DNA of 48,017 bases. Source: an uncultured Oscillospiraceae bacterium. Its GTDB lineage: Bacteria; Bacillota; Clostridia; Oscillospirales; Ruminococcaceae. Made by a program: the position numbers and the translations under genes. This document shows, in pieces, positions 1-7,980 of this stretch. The stretch is from contig CAKSSH010000008.1 of the NCBI GenBank assembly GCA_934488695.1, positions 1-48,017 of the forward strand, in the 5' to 3' direction. How positions within the stretch are numbered: the stretch's first letter is position 1; each line of letters opens with the position of its first letter. The notes beneath the pieces are model-generated. The model searched no databases. It was not told the origin of the DNA and was given only the letters and a program-made list of their open reading frames with translations.

Positions 1-74
1 CGTGTTTTTCCAATACCAGCTTCTCCATAAATATGAATAAACATTTTTTCAAAATTAGATAATATTTTTTCGGA
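1..74 (-). pseudogene. P-loop NTPase fragment running off the left edge
   Basis: Read on the minus strand, the first bases encode EKMFIHIYGEAGIGKTR, with a canonical Walker A motif (GEAGIGKT). The frame stays open from about position 110 down to the window edge. The ATG at 44-42 has no ribosome binding site and the residues before it (LSNFEK) also look coding, so this is probably an internal piece of an ATPase gene such as a NACHT, STAND or AAA type. It abuts the N-terminal part of the phosphorylase gene with no intergenic space. The base composition is much more AT-rich than what follows. Either an element inserted here or the contig end is chimeric; too little is visible to name the protein. 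Confidence 0.4.
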
Positions 75-120
75 TATTATTGATAAAAAGCGCCGGGGAC
101 AGGCGCTGACTTATGAGGAA

Positions 121-1362
121 ATGGCTCTTTTTATCCGCGGAGTGACGACCGGAGAGGTGCCGGATTACCAAGCTTCGGCGCTGTTGATGGCTATTTGCTT
201 TCAGCAGTTGAATGAAGAGGAAACAGTTTTTATGACGCGCCTGATGGCTGATTCGGGCGATCGGTTGGATCTGTCTCGCTTTGGCCAACGCAGTGTGGAT
301 AAGCACAGCACCGGCGGTGTCGGGGACAAGACGACACTGATTGTTGCACCGATTGCGGCGGCCTGCGGAGCCACGGTTGCCAAAATGTCGGGACGGGGGC
401 TTGGATATACCGGCGGAACGGTAGATAAGCTTTCTTCAATCCCGGGTTATCGGACTGACCTTGATATTCCGCAATTTTTGAAGCAGGCCGAGGAAATCGG
501 CATTGCGGTTGTCGGACAAAGCGGTAATTTAACGCCGGCCGACAAGAAATTGTATGCCCTGCGGGACGTAACGGCCACGGTGGATAATATTGCGCTGATC
601 ACCTCCAGTATTATGAGTAAAAAGCTGGCGGCCGGCGCCCGAAATATTGTGTTGGACGTTAAGGTCGGCAGCGGCGCATTTATGAAAACGCCGGCCGAGG
701 CGCGTCAGCTGGCGGACTGGATGGTGCGTATCGGCAAGGCTTGTGGCCGCCGTGTGACGGCGGTGCTTTCGGATATGGATGCGCCGCTTGGCAAGGCTAT
801 CGGAAATGCTTTGGAGGTCCGCGAGGCTGCCGATGTTTTGCAGGGAAGGGTCGGCGGAAATTTGCGGGAACTGTGTCTTACACTGGCGGCCGAAATGCTG
901 GCGCTGTCGTTGGATTTGCCCGTGTTGCAAGCACGAGAGCGCGCAGAGCAGGCGCTGAACAGCGGCGCGGCCTTTGAAAAAATGCGGCAGTGGGTACGTG
1001 CGCAGGGCGGAGACGACCGGGTGCTGACCTGCCCGCAGCTTTTGCCGACGGCTGCCGCTGTTGTACAGGTCAAAAGTCCTTGTGACGGCACAATTTCGGC
1101 TGTCAACGCCGAGGTGTTGGGCCGGACGTGTGTTTTGCTCGGCGCCGGGCGCCAACGAAAAGAGGACGATATCGATGTTTCGGCCGGAATCTTGCTTTCC
1201 AAAAGTCGAGGGGAAGCGGTGACGGCCGGGCAGGTGCTGTGCACGTTGTACACCAACCGGCCGGAAGCTCTGATAGAGGCGCAAAGCCTGTGCCTTTCCG
1301 CCTTTACAATAGGTCAGCCGGCGCCGGAGCCTCCGCTGGTCGTTGAAATTATCCGCGGGTAA
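121..1362 (+). CDS. pdp: Pyrimidine-nucleoside (thymidine) phosphorylase, N-terminus lost
   Basis: Phosphorolyses thymidine, uridine or deoxyuridine to the free base plus (deoxy)ribose-1-phosphate in the cytoplasm, for pyrimidine salvage. From the ATG at 121 the protein has 413 residues against about 433 for the family. Clear signatures are KHSTGGVGDKTT (about residue 60, phosphate and substrate loop) and MSGRGLGYTGGTVDKL (about residue 85), followed by the C-terminal domain. Family-like sequence continues upstream of 121 in the same frame (DIIDKKRRGQALTYEEM, from about 73), but there is no start codon there: the frame runs into foreign-looking sequence and stops at 28-36. The true first six to eight residues are therefore missing, and expression would need an internal start. 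Family assignment is secure; an intact functional protein is not. Confidence 0.85.
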   Translation: MALFIRGVTTGEVPDYQASALLMAICFQQLNEEETVFMTRLMADSGDRLDLSRFGQRSVDKHSTGGVGDKTTLIVAPIAAACGATVAKMSGRGLGYTGGTVDKLSSIPGYRTDLDIPQFLKQAEEIGIAVVGQSGNLTPADKKLYALRDVTATVDNIALITSSIMSKKLAAGARNIVLDVKVGSGAFMKTPAEARQLADWMVRIGKACGRRVTAVLSDMDAPLGKAIGNALEVREAADVLQGRVGGNLRELCLTLAAEMLALSLDLPVLQARERAEQALNSGAAFEKMRQWVRAQGGDDRVLTCPQLLPTAAAVVQVKSPCDGTISAVNAEVLGRTCVLLGAGRQRKEDDIDVSAGILLSKSRGEAVTAGQVLCTLYTNRPEALIEAQSLCLSAFTIGQPAPEPPLVVEIIRG

Positions 1363-1612
1363 ACAGACGGTATTTTTAAAAATGAAATAAGGCCGTTAAG
1401 AAAAATTGCACGCTCCCAAGCCGGCAATGCTGCGAGGCGGAAAAGCGAGCATTAACTTTTCAAAGGCTTTATAAGAGGCGCCCAAACAACAGACCGGCAA
1501 AAAAACAGGACGAAAAGTTTTAAAATTTGCACAACCGGTGCAGGTTGGTTTCGGAATTGGGAACAATCCGACAGGCTTGGGAAATTTTTAAAAAACAGAA
1601 ATTTAATAAAAG

Positions 1613-1677
1613 TTCGTACACAAAAAGAAAAAACCGCTTGAAATAGCGGTGTTTTCTTTTTTGGTGGAAACTGGCGG
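1613..1677 (+). repeat. Left direct repeat: tRNA-Val terminator plus tRNA 3' end (att-like)
   Basis: This segment is nearly identical to 13980-14045, in the same orientation. It contains the intrinsic terminator of tRNA-Val and about 16 bp of the tRNA 3' end (the complement of CCGCCAGTTTCCACC). Beyond 1677 the similarity fades into a degenerate T-arm. A second copy of a tRNA 3' end in direct orientation is the classic scar of integrase-mediated insertion; with the right copy it brackets about 12.3 kb. The region from 1363 to here holds no gene I can support. Confidence 0.6.
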
Positions 1678-1770
1678 GGAGCGAACGGCAGTACGACGAG
1701 CCTGCTGTCAAGGGTGAACAATGCATATTACGGGCAGTTGGATTATACCTCTTTTTTCCTCGCATTACGA

Positions 1771-1800
1771 GAAAAAGGCCACCTTTGGGTGGCCTTTTTC
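1771..1800. terminator. Bidirectional intrinsic terminator
   Basis: Perfect 13-bp stem (GAAAAAGGCCACC with its complement) around a TTTG loop, with an A run on one side and a T run on the other. It lies just inside the left repeat of the island. Confidence 0.75.
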
Positions 1801-1811
1801 GACAGGCTGAA

Positions 1812-1990
1812 TATGGAGATAGCGTTTACAAAGGAATCAGAACAATATATTTATTCTTTCATTCTGCATGGAAGTACAGGAATAATTTCACAATGGATAC
1901 GCTCTGATTATGCAGAAAGCGAAGCGTGTATCGGGGCGCCAGATATCCCTTGCCTCATCGTCAGGGAATATATGGGACTTATCCTCAATG
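1812..1990 (+). pseudogene. TetR-family regulator, C-terminal fragment
   Basis: The frame reads NMEIAFTKESEQYIYSFILH and then GSTGIISQWIRSDYAESE, matching the usual layout of a TetR/AcrR ligand domain, in which a helix ending in YGxxGIIxxW is followed by a short acidic helix. There is no HTH domain and no credible start: the upstream part of the frame runs through the terminator at 1771-1800. I read it as debris at the island edge. The rest of 2000-2410 holds only the hairpin at 2142-2182. Confidence 0.45.
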
Positions 1991-2141
1991 ATTCGGATAT
2001 CTACGTTCGATTTCCATAAGCGGGATATATTATTCCAGGTTCAGATGAATATATTGCATCTTTTCCTCTTTGCTCCATTTCCGATGGGGCGCCCCTTTCC
2101 TTCCCATTTCCTTCTCATCCTTTTTCCGATCTTACCATAAA

Positions 2142-2182
2142 AAAGTAGACACCCACACTTTTGTGAGTGTCTACTTTCATTT
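2142..2182 (+). terminator. Intrinsic terminator hairpin
   Basis: The stem AAAGTAGACAC (2142-2152) pairs with GTGTCTACTTT (2167-2177), with an inner CACA/TGTG extension and one mismatch, followed by the T-rich tract TTTCATTTT. It isolates the regulator promoter at 2420 from upstream transcription. Confidence 0.65.
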
Positions 2183-2419
2183 TACGGGTAAACGGCAGCA
2201 AATTGCCGTGCACGCTATTTTTATCTGCTCAAAAACTCCGGGGCGTATAGCTCGGATAAAATGGGAGTGCAAACAAAACCGGCAAAATACAGGGAAAAGT
2301 TGGAATAAGACTATAATTGCTTTTATCGTTTCATTTTGTCCATGTAAATTTTATCTATGTGGTTTTTAACAAAATATATTTTTTAAATAGTGCAATTTTA
2401 ACAAAAAAACGTTTAACTG

Positions 2420-2448
2420 TTGACAAGAATCAACTATAGTGCTAAATT
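2420..2448 (+). promoter_or_regulatory. Sigma-A promoter of the ROK regulator gene
   Basis: A consensus TTGACA (2420-2425), 17-bp spacer and TAAATT (2443-2448), with an AT-rich upstream region. The expected start site is at about 2455, just before the palindrome at 2460-2482. Confidence 0.7.
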
Positions 2449-2459
2449 TATGATAGAGA

Positions 2460-2482
2460 CTTTTTACGAGATTCGTAAAAAG
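2460..2482. promoter_or_regulatory. Perfect palindromic operator overlapping the transcript start
   Basis: CTTTTTACGA, a GAT centre and TCGTAAAAAG form perfect 10-bp arms. The site lies immediately downstream of the predicted transcript start and before the ribosome binding site. That is where a repressor would block initiation, which fits autoregulation by the adjacent ROK-type protein. A small mRNA hairpin is the alternative. Confidence 0.6.
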
Positions 2483-2508
2483 TGCAAAGGAAGAGGGTCT
2501 TCAACATA

Positions 2509-3423
2509 TTGGATCAATTAAAAATTAAAAATCTTACGAATATTCTGCTCTATTTATTTTCTTACCGCAAAGCCACCAAAACGCAGCTGGTGCGGGGCAC
2601 CGCGCTCAGCAACTCCACCGTATCGGCATCGGTAAACAGCTTGGTAAAGCTTGGGCTGGTAGAGCGCGATGGGCTGGAGGAGTCTATCGGCGGGCGCCGT
2701 TCGTCCATTTACCGCATCAATAAAAACTACGGCCGCTTTATTGGGGTGGATATCCGGGAAAACGAACTGCGCTATGCCGTTACCGATTGTCAAAACGCCC
2801 TGCTTGAAGCCGGCGTCTGTACGCTGAAGAGCCAAGTACCTGCTATCCAGCAGCTGCTGGCTTGCCTTGAGCGCGTGATCGCCGCGCATACCAGGGTGCT
2901 GGGCATCGGGATAGGGCTGGACGCACAGCTTGACCCGGCAGAGCAGGTGGTGCTGCACAGCGGCAGGCTGGGCTGGGACGACGTGCATTTAAAAGAGATC
3001 ATCGAGCGCCGGTTTTTGATCCTTACTTATATCGACCACCGGGTAAACGGCGCGGGGGTGCGCGAGGGTATTCTCGGCAACATGCAGGGGTTTGCGAACT
3101 ATGTCTGTTTTTATGAATCGGCCCCTGAAAAAGCCGCGCTGGTGCTGAACGGGGAAATTTGCCGCGGCGCGCACAACAGTATCGGCCGCTTGACAGTGGA
3201 ACCCGCGTTGTGGGAGGCGCTTCCCTCTCTTTTAAAATTTTTAGACGTAAACGCCGTCTGCATAGGCTACCGTACGAAGGAGTATAAAGAAAAAATGCTG
3301 GCGCTGGCAAACCGCACCGACATCAAGGTGTTCTGTTTTCCGGAGGCGGAATCCTGTATGGAGGCTGGTATGGCCACAGTAGCGCAAAAGGAATGGTTCC
3401 AGTCTATTTACTTTATGCTCTGA
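2509..3423 (+). CDS. ROK-family (NagC/XylR-type) transcriptional regulator
   Basis: Probable DNA-binding regulator of the island operon. The N-terminal winged helix (ATKTQLVRGTALSNSTVSAS and then VNSLVKLGLVERDG with GGRRSS, about residues 20-70) is typical of ROK repressors. The C-terminal part has the ROK fold strands (GRFIGVDIRENELRYAVTD; LGIGIGLDAQLD). The zinc motif CxCGxxGCxE of ROK proteins is absent where IGRLTVEPALWEAL stands, and the protein is short (304 residues), so sugar kinase activity is unlikely. I chose the TTG at 2509 because AAAGGAAGAGGG lies about 12 bases upstream; a GTG at 2482 has no ribosome binding site and sits in the operator. The inducer is presumably the substrate of the downstream operon (inference). 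Confidence 0.75.
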   Translation: MDQLKIKNLTNILLYLFSYRKATKTQLVRGTALSNSTVSASVNSLVKLGLVERDGLEESIGGRRSSIYRINKNYGRFIGVDIRENELRYAVTDCQNALLEAGVCTLKSQVPAIQQLLACLERVIAAHTRVLGIGIGLDAQLDPAEQVVLHSGRLGWDDVHLKEIIERRFLILTYIDHRVNGAGVREGILGNMQGFANYVCFYESAPEKAALVLNGEICRGAHNSIGRLTVEPALWEALPSLLKFLDVNAVCIGYRTKEYKEKMLALANRTDIKVFCFPEAESCMEAGMATVAQKEWFQSIYFML

Positions 3424-3481
3424 CGATATTCTTAATCCAATTTATGAGAAGCCTAATGGTATTAAGTCAAGGGGGTGATTC

Positions 3482-3600
3482 ATGGAAATAACAGAAGAAA
3501 ACACCATAGAAGAGCTATGTAGGCAGCAAAAAGGCAACACAAACCAAAGCTTTGCCCCTGAGATTTTTGAAATAGGGATGGAACACCAGAGCAGTAAGCG
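3482..3600 (+). pseudogene. Unknown gene, N-terminal 40 residues, broken by an IS110 remnant
   Basis: A strong ribosome binding site (AAGGGGGTGATT) precedes an ATG that opens MEITEENTIEELCRQQKGNT and continues to about SSKRLAQ, after which the frame enters the antisense of the IS110 transposase end. It lies 58 bp after the regulator stop, in the same direction, so it was probably the first gene of the operon. I do not recognise the family. The rest of the gene is not found on the far side of the IS remnant, so a deletion accompanied the insertion. Confidence 0.45.
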
Positions 3601-4230
3601 GCTCGCTCAGCCCTCCGGCGGAATATACAGACGGTTGTCCTTCAGCAGACGAAAGACCAACCGAACCAGTTTTCTGGCAGTTAAGGCGAGAGCTCGTTTG
3701 TGCTGGTGCTTGTTGACCTCATGGAATTTGAGGTCATAGTAGCGCCGAAACTCGGAGTCACATTTTCTCACAGAGTTGGCGGCTTCCAGGCTGTCCCCGC
3801 AGATAGAGGTGGCCTCCGGGCCGATCACCGCATCACTGAGCCGCATGAAGCCGAGCGCCGACACAATTCTCTCTGACAACAGTTTAGCACCGCTAAGGTT
3901 GTTCTGCACGGAAAAACTGGAATACTTGCTGCCGTCCGGGTTCATCAGGTAGGCGACATTGTTCTTGCTGCTCACATCAATGCCAACGAATAATGGATTT
4001 ACAATTTTCACCTCCCCGCATGGGGATTTCAGGCCGGCAGGCTTTGAGATACCCATGATAACCGCAACATCGCATATCAGAATCATTCCGGAGAAGGCCG
4101 ATGCGATATCCCCATACTGCTGAAAGGGCGGCCTTGTTTCCGGCAAACAGCCAATGAGTTTGCAGCGAACTTCCGGAGCAGGGGGACGGCCTTCATGTGA
4201 AGCAGCCTTGCAGCCCAACTGGAGGATTTA
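3600..4230 (-). mobile_element. IS110-family element remnant with its upstream non-coding end
   Basis: The transposase remnant is preceded by about 220 bp of non-coding sequence (4012-4230). In the IS110 group this end encodes the bridge RNA that pairs with donor and target DNA. A segment in it (4034-4059) matches 4262-4287 in inverted orientation at 21 of 26 positions. The ends are not defined by clear terminal repeats, which is usual for IS110. Boundaries are approximate. Confidence 0.55.
3607..4011 (-). pseudogene. IS110-family transposase, internally deleted
   Basis: The N-terminal part (VKIVNPLFVGIDVSSKNNVA, then GPEATSICGDSLEAAN) is the DEDD/RuvC-like catalytic domain of IS110 transposases, with the first catalytic Asp in GIDVSS. 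It passes directly into a short C-terminal tail (KCDSEFRRYYDLKFHEVNKH to IPPEG). IS110 transposases have about 400 residues; about 134 remain, and the serine-containing Tnp domain is missing. GTG at 4011 is the likely start; the purine-rich GGGGAGG motif abuts it. The element cannot move by itself. Confidence 0.75.
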
Positions 4231-4331
4231 GAACTTGACCCTGCTGTCCTACAGCTATTGTATCACGGGCATCTCTAAGCCTGCTGATATTTTAGTTATT
4301 AACTTTCAATATTATACGAGGAGGAGTATTT

Positions 4332-5627
4332 ATGACAACCGCATTGATCGTAATCATCTTTTTGGCGATGTGTGTGCTGATGTACACCAAAAAGCTGTCC
4401 GCCATGTTCGCCCTGCCGCTGATGGCGTTTTTCATCGCGCTGGTCTGCGGCATCCCGTTTACAGACACTGCCGAGGGGACCCCCGGCATTCTGACGCTGC
4501 TTTTTGTAAACGGCCCACTGCGCCTCGGCTCGTCTATGATCATGATGATCTTCGGCGCGATCTTGGCGCAATATGTCAAGACGACGGGCATCGCCCAGGC
4601 GCTGGTACGCAAGGTATCTGAACTGGCCGGAGACCGTCCGCTCATTCTCGGCATCGCCTTTATGGTGGTGCTCAGCCTGCTGTTCACCACCCTGGGCGGC
4701 CTCGGTTCCATCATCATGGTGGGCAGCATCGTATTGCCTATCATGACGTCGGTGGGTATCAGCAGCCTGACGGCCGGGTGTATCTTGATCCTCTCCTCCA
4801 GCGTGGGCGGTATTTTCAACCTGACCAACTGGGGCCTTTATACCGACGCCATGGGCCTCACCAACGAGCAGATCATGGGTTATGCCATCCCTCTGGGTGT
4901 CATTTTTTCCGTGATCGCCCTAGCCTTTGTGGTAATCGAGGTGAAATTCGGCGGCAAGCTGTTTAGAAAAAGAAAACTGAGCTGGGCGTCCCCCGATATC
5001 CCCGCTGTAGAAGAGCCTGCCCGTAAGGTGAATTTCTTCGCCATGCTGACCCCGCTCATCCCCCTGATTATGGTGCTGGGGCTGAAAACCGATATTGTCA
5101 CCGGTTTTGTGGTAGCCATTCTTTACTGTATGCTCACCACCATCAATAAAAACTCGCTGAAAGAGTTGACCAAATCTGTGATACAGGGCATCTCTGACAG
5201 CGCGGGCGCGATCTTTTTGCTGATCGGTATCGGCATGCTGCTTTTGGTGGTCATGGACGCGCGCGTCACCGCCCATATCGGGCCGCAGCTCGCCGCGATA
5301 CTGCCCTCCAGCGGCATCCTGTTCGCTATTTTCTTCTCTGTGCTCGCCCCGCTGGCGCTGTACCGCGGCCCCTTGAACGTCTGGGGCTTGGGACTTGGCA
5401 TTGGGGCGGTGATGATGGCTACCGGCAAGATGTCCAACCTTGCACTGATGGCGGCGCTGATGTCTACCGGCCAGCTGCAGGGCGTATGCGACCCCACCAA
5501 TACGGGCAACGTGTGGACAGCGGCTTACACCGGATCGGATGTGAACGATATTCTGCGCAAGATGCTGCCCTATATTTGGAGCGGCGCGGTAGTAGGCCTC
5601 ATCGTGGCGGCTTTTATGTATTTCTGA
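4332..5627 (+). CDS. Ion-transporter superfamily permease (citrate/gluconate/dicarboxylate type)
   Basis: Integral membrane carrier of 431 residues with about 11-12 hydrophobic segments. The segment LFTTLGGLGSIIMVGSIVLP (about residue 120) and the later GPLNVWGLGLGIGAVMMATG, with CDPTNTGN near residue 385, resemble the duplicated half-repeats and re-entrant loops of CitMHS, GntP and DcuC relatives. It probably imports a small organic acid using a proton or sodium gradient; the substrate cannot be read from sequence. The start has an excellent ribosome binding site (CGAGGAGGAG). It is the first intact gene of the operon that runs to 13349, so it most likely takes up the compound that operon degrades. 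Confidence 0.7.
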   Translation: MTTALIVIIFLAMCVLMYTKKLSAMFALPLMAFFIALVCGIPFTDTAEGTPGILTLLFVNGPLRLGSSMIMMIFGAILAQYVKTTGIAQALVRKVSELAGDRPLILGIAFMVVLSLLFTTLGGLGSIIMVGSIVLPIMTSVGISSLTAGCILILSSSVGGIFNLTNWGLYTDAMGLTNEQIMGYAIPLGVIFSVIALAFVVIEVKFGGKLFRKRKLSWASPDIPAVEEPARKVNFFAMLTPLIPLIMVLGLKTDIVTGFVVAILYCMLTTINKNSLKELTKSVIQGISDSAGAIFLLIGIGMLLLVVMDARVTAHIGPQLAAILPSSGILFAIFFSVLAPLALYRGPLNVWGLGLGIGAVMMATGKMSNLALMAALMSTGQLQGVCDPTNTGNVWTAAYTGSDVNDILRKMLPYIWSGAVVGLIVAAFMYF

Positions 5628-5758
5628 TATAGGGCTTGTTTAAAGTATTTTCTATAGACAAGCCCCAGGCCGGAGGAACCGGCGAGCAGGTGCAGGCCGC
5701 CGCAGCACGGGCTGTATTTTCTCAAAAATCACAGCGTTGTATTAAAGGAGATAGAAGG

Positions 5759-7921
5759 ATGAATCAGCTTCAGATCCGCATCGGTATCGACGTGGGCGGC
5801 ACCTTTACCCATGCGGTGGCTATTACGGTGCCGGATAACAAGATCATCGCCCATGCGGTAACGCCCACTACGCACAAAGCGGTCAGCTCAGTGGCGGAAG
5901 GCGTGGTGAAGGTGTTTCAAGACGTGATGGAACAAACCGGCGCAGAGCCCGGGGACGTGTGCTTTGTCGCCCACAGTACCACACAGGCCACCAACGCCCT
6001 GTTGGAGGGCGACGTGGCCAAGGTGGGCGTGGTGGGCATGGGCCGGGGGATGGAGGCGCTGAAGGCCAAGTCCGATACCCAGATCAAGGAACTGGAGCTG
6101 AGCCCGGGCAAATTTTTGCACACCGCCCACATTTATCTGGATACCGACCCAAAAACTTTTTCACCCGGGGCGGTGCGCCGCGCAGTAGAAGACCTGAAAG
6201 CGCAGGGGTGCGAAGTCATCGTGGCCAGCGAGGCCTTTGGCGTGGATGACCCGGCCCACGAGCAGGCCGTGCTGAAAGAGGCGGTCTGCTGCGGGCTGCC
6301 CGCTACCGCCAGCCATGAGATCTCACAGCTTTATGGGCTGAAGATACGCACCCGCACCGCCGTTGTCAATGCCAGCATTTTGCCCAAGATGACGGCTACG
6401 GCGCTACTTACCGCAGACAGCATCAAGCAAAGCGGCATCACCGCCCCCTTGATGATCATGCGCAGCGACGGCGGCGTGATGGACCTTGCCCAGATGCGCC
6501 AGCGGCCCATTTTGACGATGCTCTCCGGCCCGGCTGCGGGCATCGCGGCCGCGCTGATGTTCGCCCGTATATCCGATGGGATTTTTCTTGAAGTGGGCGG
6601 CACCAGCACCGATGTCTCGGCCATCAAAAACGGAAAAGCCATGATCAAAAGCGCTGACGTGGGCGGGCACCTGACCTATTTAAAAACGCTGGATTCCCGC
6701 ACCGTGGGTATCGGCGGCGGCTCTATGGTGCGTATGACGCAGGGCGGGGTGGCGGCCGTCGGCCCGCGCAGCGCGCATATCGCGGGGCTTTCGTATCTCG
6801 CCTTCAGCCCCGCTGAAAAGCTTAGCGGCCTCAAGGCCGAGCTGGTGCGGCCCATGCCCTCTGACCCCGACGATTATCTGACGGCGGTAAACGGCGCGGG
6901 CGAACGATTTGCCGTAACGCTCACCGACGCCTCTATCGCGGCGGGCATGACAAAAGAGGGCGATTACGCCTTTGCAAACTACAACGCGGTTTGCGCCGCT
7001 TTTGAGGAGCTGGGCGCCCAGTTTGGCATGGATGGCCGCCTGCTGGCGGAAAAGATTTTGGACGCGGCCGCCGGTAAAGTGCGCCCCGTAGTGGAAAGCC
7101 TGCTGGAAGAATACCGCCTTGACCCTGAGCTGGTGTCGCTGGTAGGGGGCGGCGGCGGATGTACCACCGTGGTGCCGTGGCTCAGCCGGGTGCTGAAGAT
7201 GCGCTATCTTATCGTCGAAAAAGCCGAGGTGATATCGGCCATCGGCGCTGCCATGGCCATGCTGCGGGACAGTATTGAGCGCTCAGTGGTGAACCCGGGG
7301 CCGCAGGAAATTCTCTCTATCCGCAAAGAGGCGGTGAGCCGGATGCTGGCCATGGGGGCCGACGCCGGTACTGTCGAGGTGCAAACCGAGATCGACGCGG
7401 ATAAAAACATACTGCGCGCCATTGTGACCGGCGCGCTTCAAATGGAAAAGAACGCGGCGCAGCTGAAACCCCTATCCCAACAGGAGGTGGCGGCGAAAGC
7501 GGCTGAGGCTTTTAAAGTCGAGGCAAGCGAAGTGACGCAGGCGGCGCGCACCCTGGGCCTGACGGTATTCAGCTGCACACGGAAGGGAAAAAAGCTGTTT
7601 AGGCTTTTGACCGCCGCCTTCACCGATTACCGGGTACTGGATGATTTTGGGGTGGTAAAGCTACAGTGCACCGGAAGCTTTGTAAAAAGTACGACAGCCG
7701 GACGTGCGCTGGCCGATATCGCGGCCTTCATCGAAGAAAAGGCCGTATACAGCGACGTGGGCATGGTGGTGCCCGAGGTATTTTTACTCTACCGCAGTCG
7801 GATCGTCGACTATACCTCGGTGCTGGATTTCAGCCAGATCAGGACGCTGCTCTCGATTGAGCTGGAGGGGCTGGAGCCGGACGAACCGGTAGTGGCGCTG
7901 CTTCATCCGCGCAAATCGTGA
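5759..7921 (+). CDS. Hydantoinase/oxoprolinase family protein, subunit A (HyuA-like)
   Basis: HyuA-type proteins are ATP-dependent enzymes that open cyclic amides (hydantoins, 5-oxoproline) or form carboxylase subunits. This one has 720 residues, the full A-subunit length. An N-terminal actin-like ATPase motif (IGIDVGGTFTHAVAI, residue 6) is followed by Hydant_A_N, then the second nucleotide-binding segment (FLEVGGTSTDVSAI, about residue 280) and a glycine-rich LVGGGGGC turn (about residue 462). The usual GGTFTD carries His instead of Asp. No B subunit lies in the window, so it either works alone or with a distant partner. The start at 5759 follows AAAGGAG; 41 open codons upstream look non-coding. 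It is 131 bp after the permease and in the same operon. Confidence 0.8.
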   Translation: MNQLQIRIGIDVGGTFTHAVAITVPDNKIIAHAVTPTTHKAVSSVAEGVVKVFQDVMEQTGAEPGDVCFVAHSTTQATNALLEGDVAKVGVVGMGRGMEALKAKSDTQIKELELSPGKFLHTAHIYLDTDPKTFSPGAVRRAVEDLKAQGCEVIVASEAFGVDDPAHEQAVLKEAVCCGLPATASHEISQLYGLKIRTRTAVVNASILPKMTATALLTADSIKQSGITAPLMIMRSDGGVMDLAQMRQRPILTMLSGPAAGIAAALMFARISDGIFLEVGGTSTDVSAIKNGKAMIKSADVGGHLTYLKTLDSRTVGIGGGSMVRMTQGGVAAVGPRSAHIAGLSYLAFSPAEKLSGLKAELVRPMPSDPDDYLTAVNGAGERFAVTLTDASIAAGMTKEGDYAFANYNAVCAAFEELGAQFGMDGRLLAEKILDAAAGKVRPVVESLLEEYRLDPELVSLVGGGGGCTTVVPWLSRVLKMRYLIVEKAEVISAIGAAMAMLRDSIERSVVNPGPQEILSIRKEAVSRMLAMGADAGTVEVQTEIDADKNILRAIVTGALQMEKNAAQLKPLSQQEVAAKAAEAFKVEASEVTQAARTLGLTVFSCTRKGKKLFRLLTAAFTDYRVLDDFGVVKLQCTGSFVKSTTAGRALADIAAFIEEKAVYSDVGMVVPEVFLLYRSRIVDYTSVLDFSQIRTLLSIELEGLEPDEPVVALLHPRKS

Positions 7922-7980
7922 AAAGTGGCCCGATCCTCAGAAAAACATATAAATGCTTCACACAAGGAGTGTTCTGCAAG

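Noticed and set aside
529..1284. 251-codon open frame on the minus strand inside pdp
   Set aside because: Antisense shadow of a strongly conserved gene; no ribosome binding site or recognisable domain.
2482..2508. GTG at 2482 as the ROK regulator start
   Set aside because: It lies in the right arm of the operator palindrome and has no ribosome binding site; TTG at 2509 is better placed, though the choice is not certain.
4235..4261. TTGACC-N15-TATTGT as the promoter of the permease operon
   Set aside because: The spacer is too short and the -10 is poor; noted only as a weak possibility, so the operon promoter remains unidentified.
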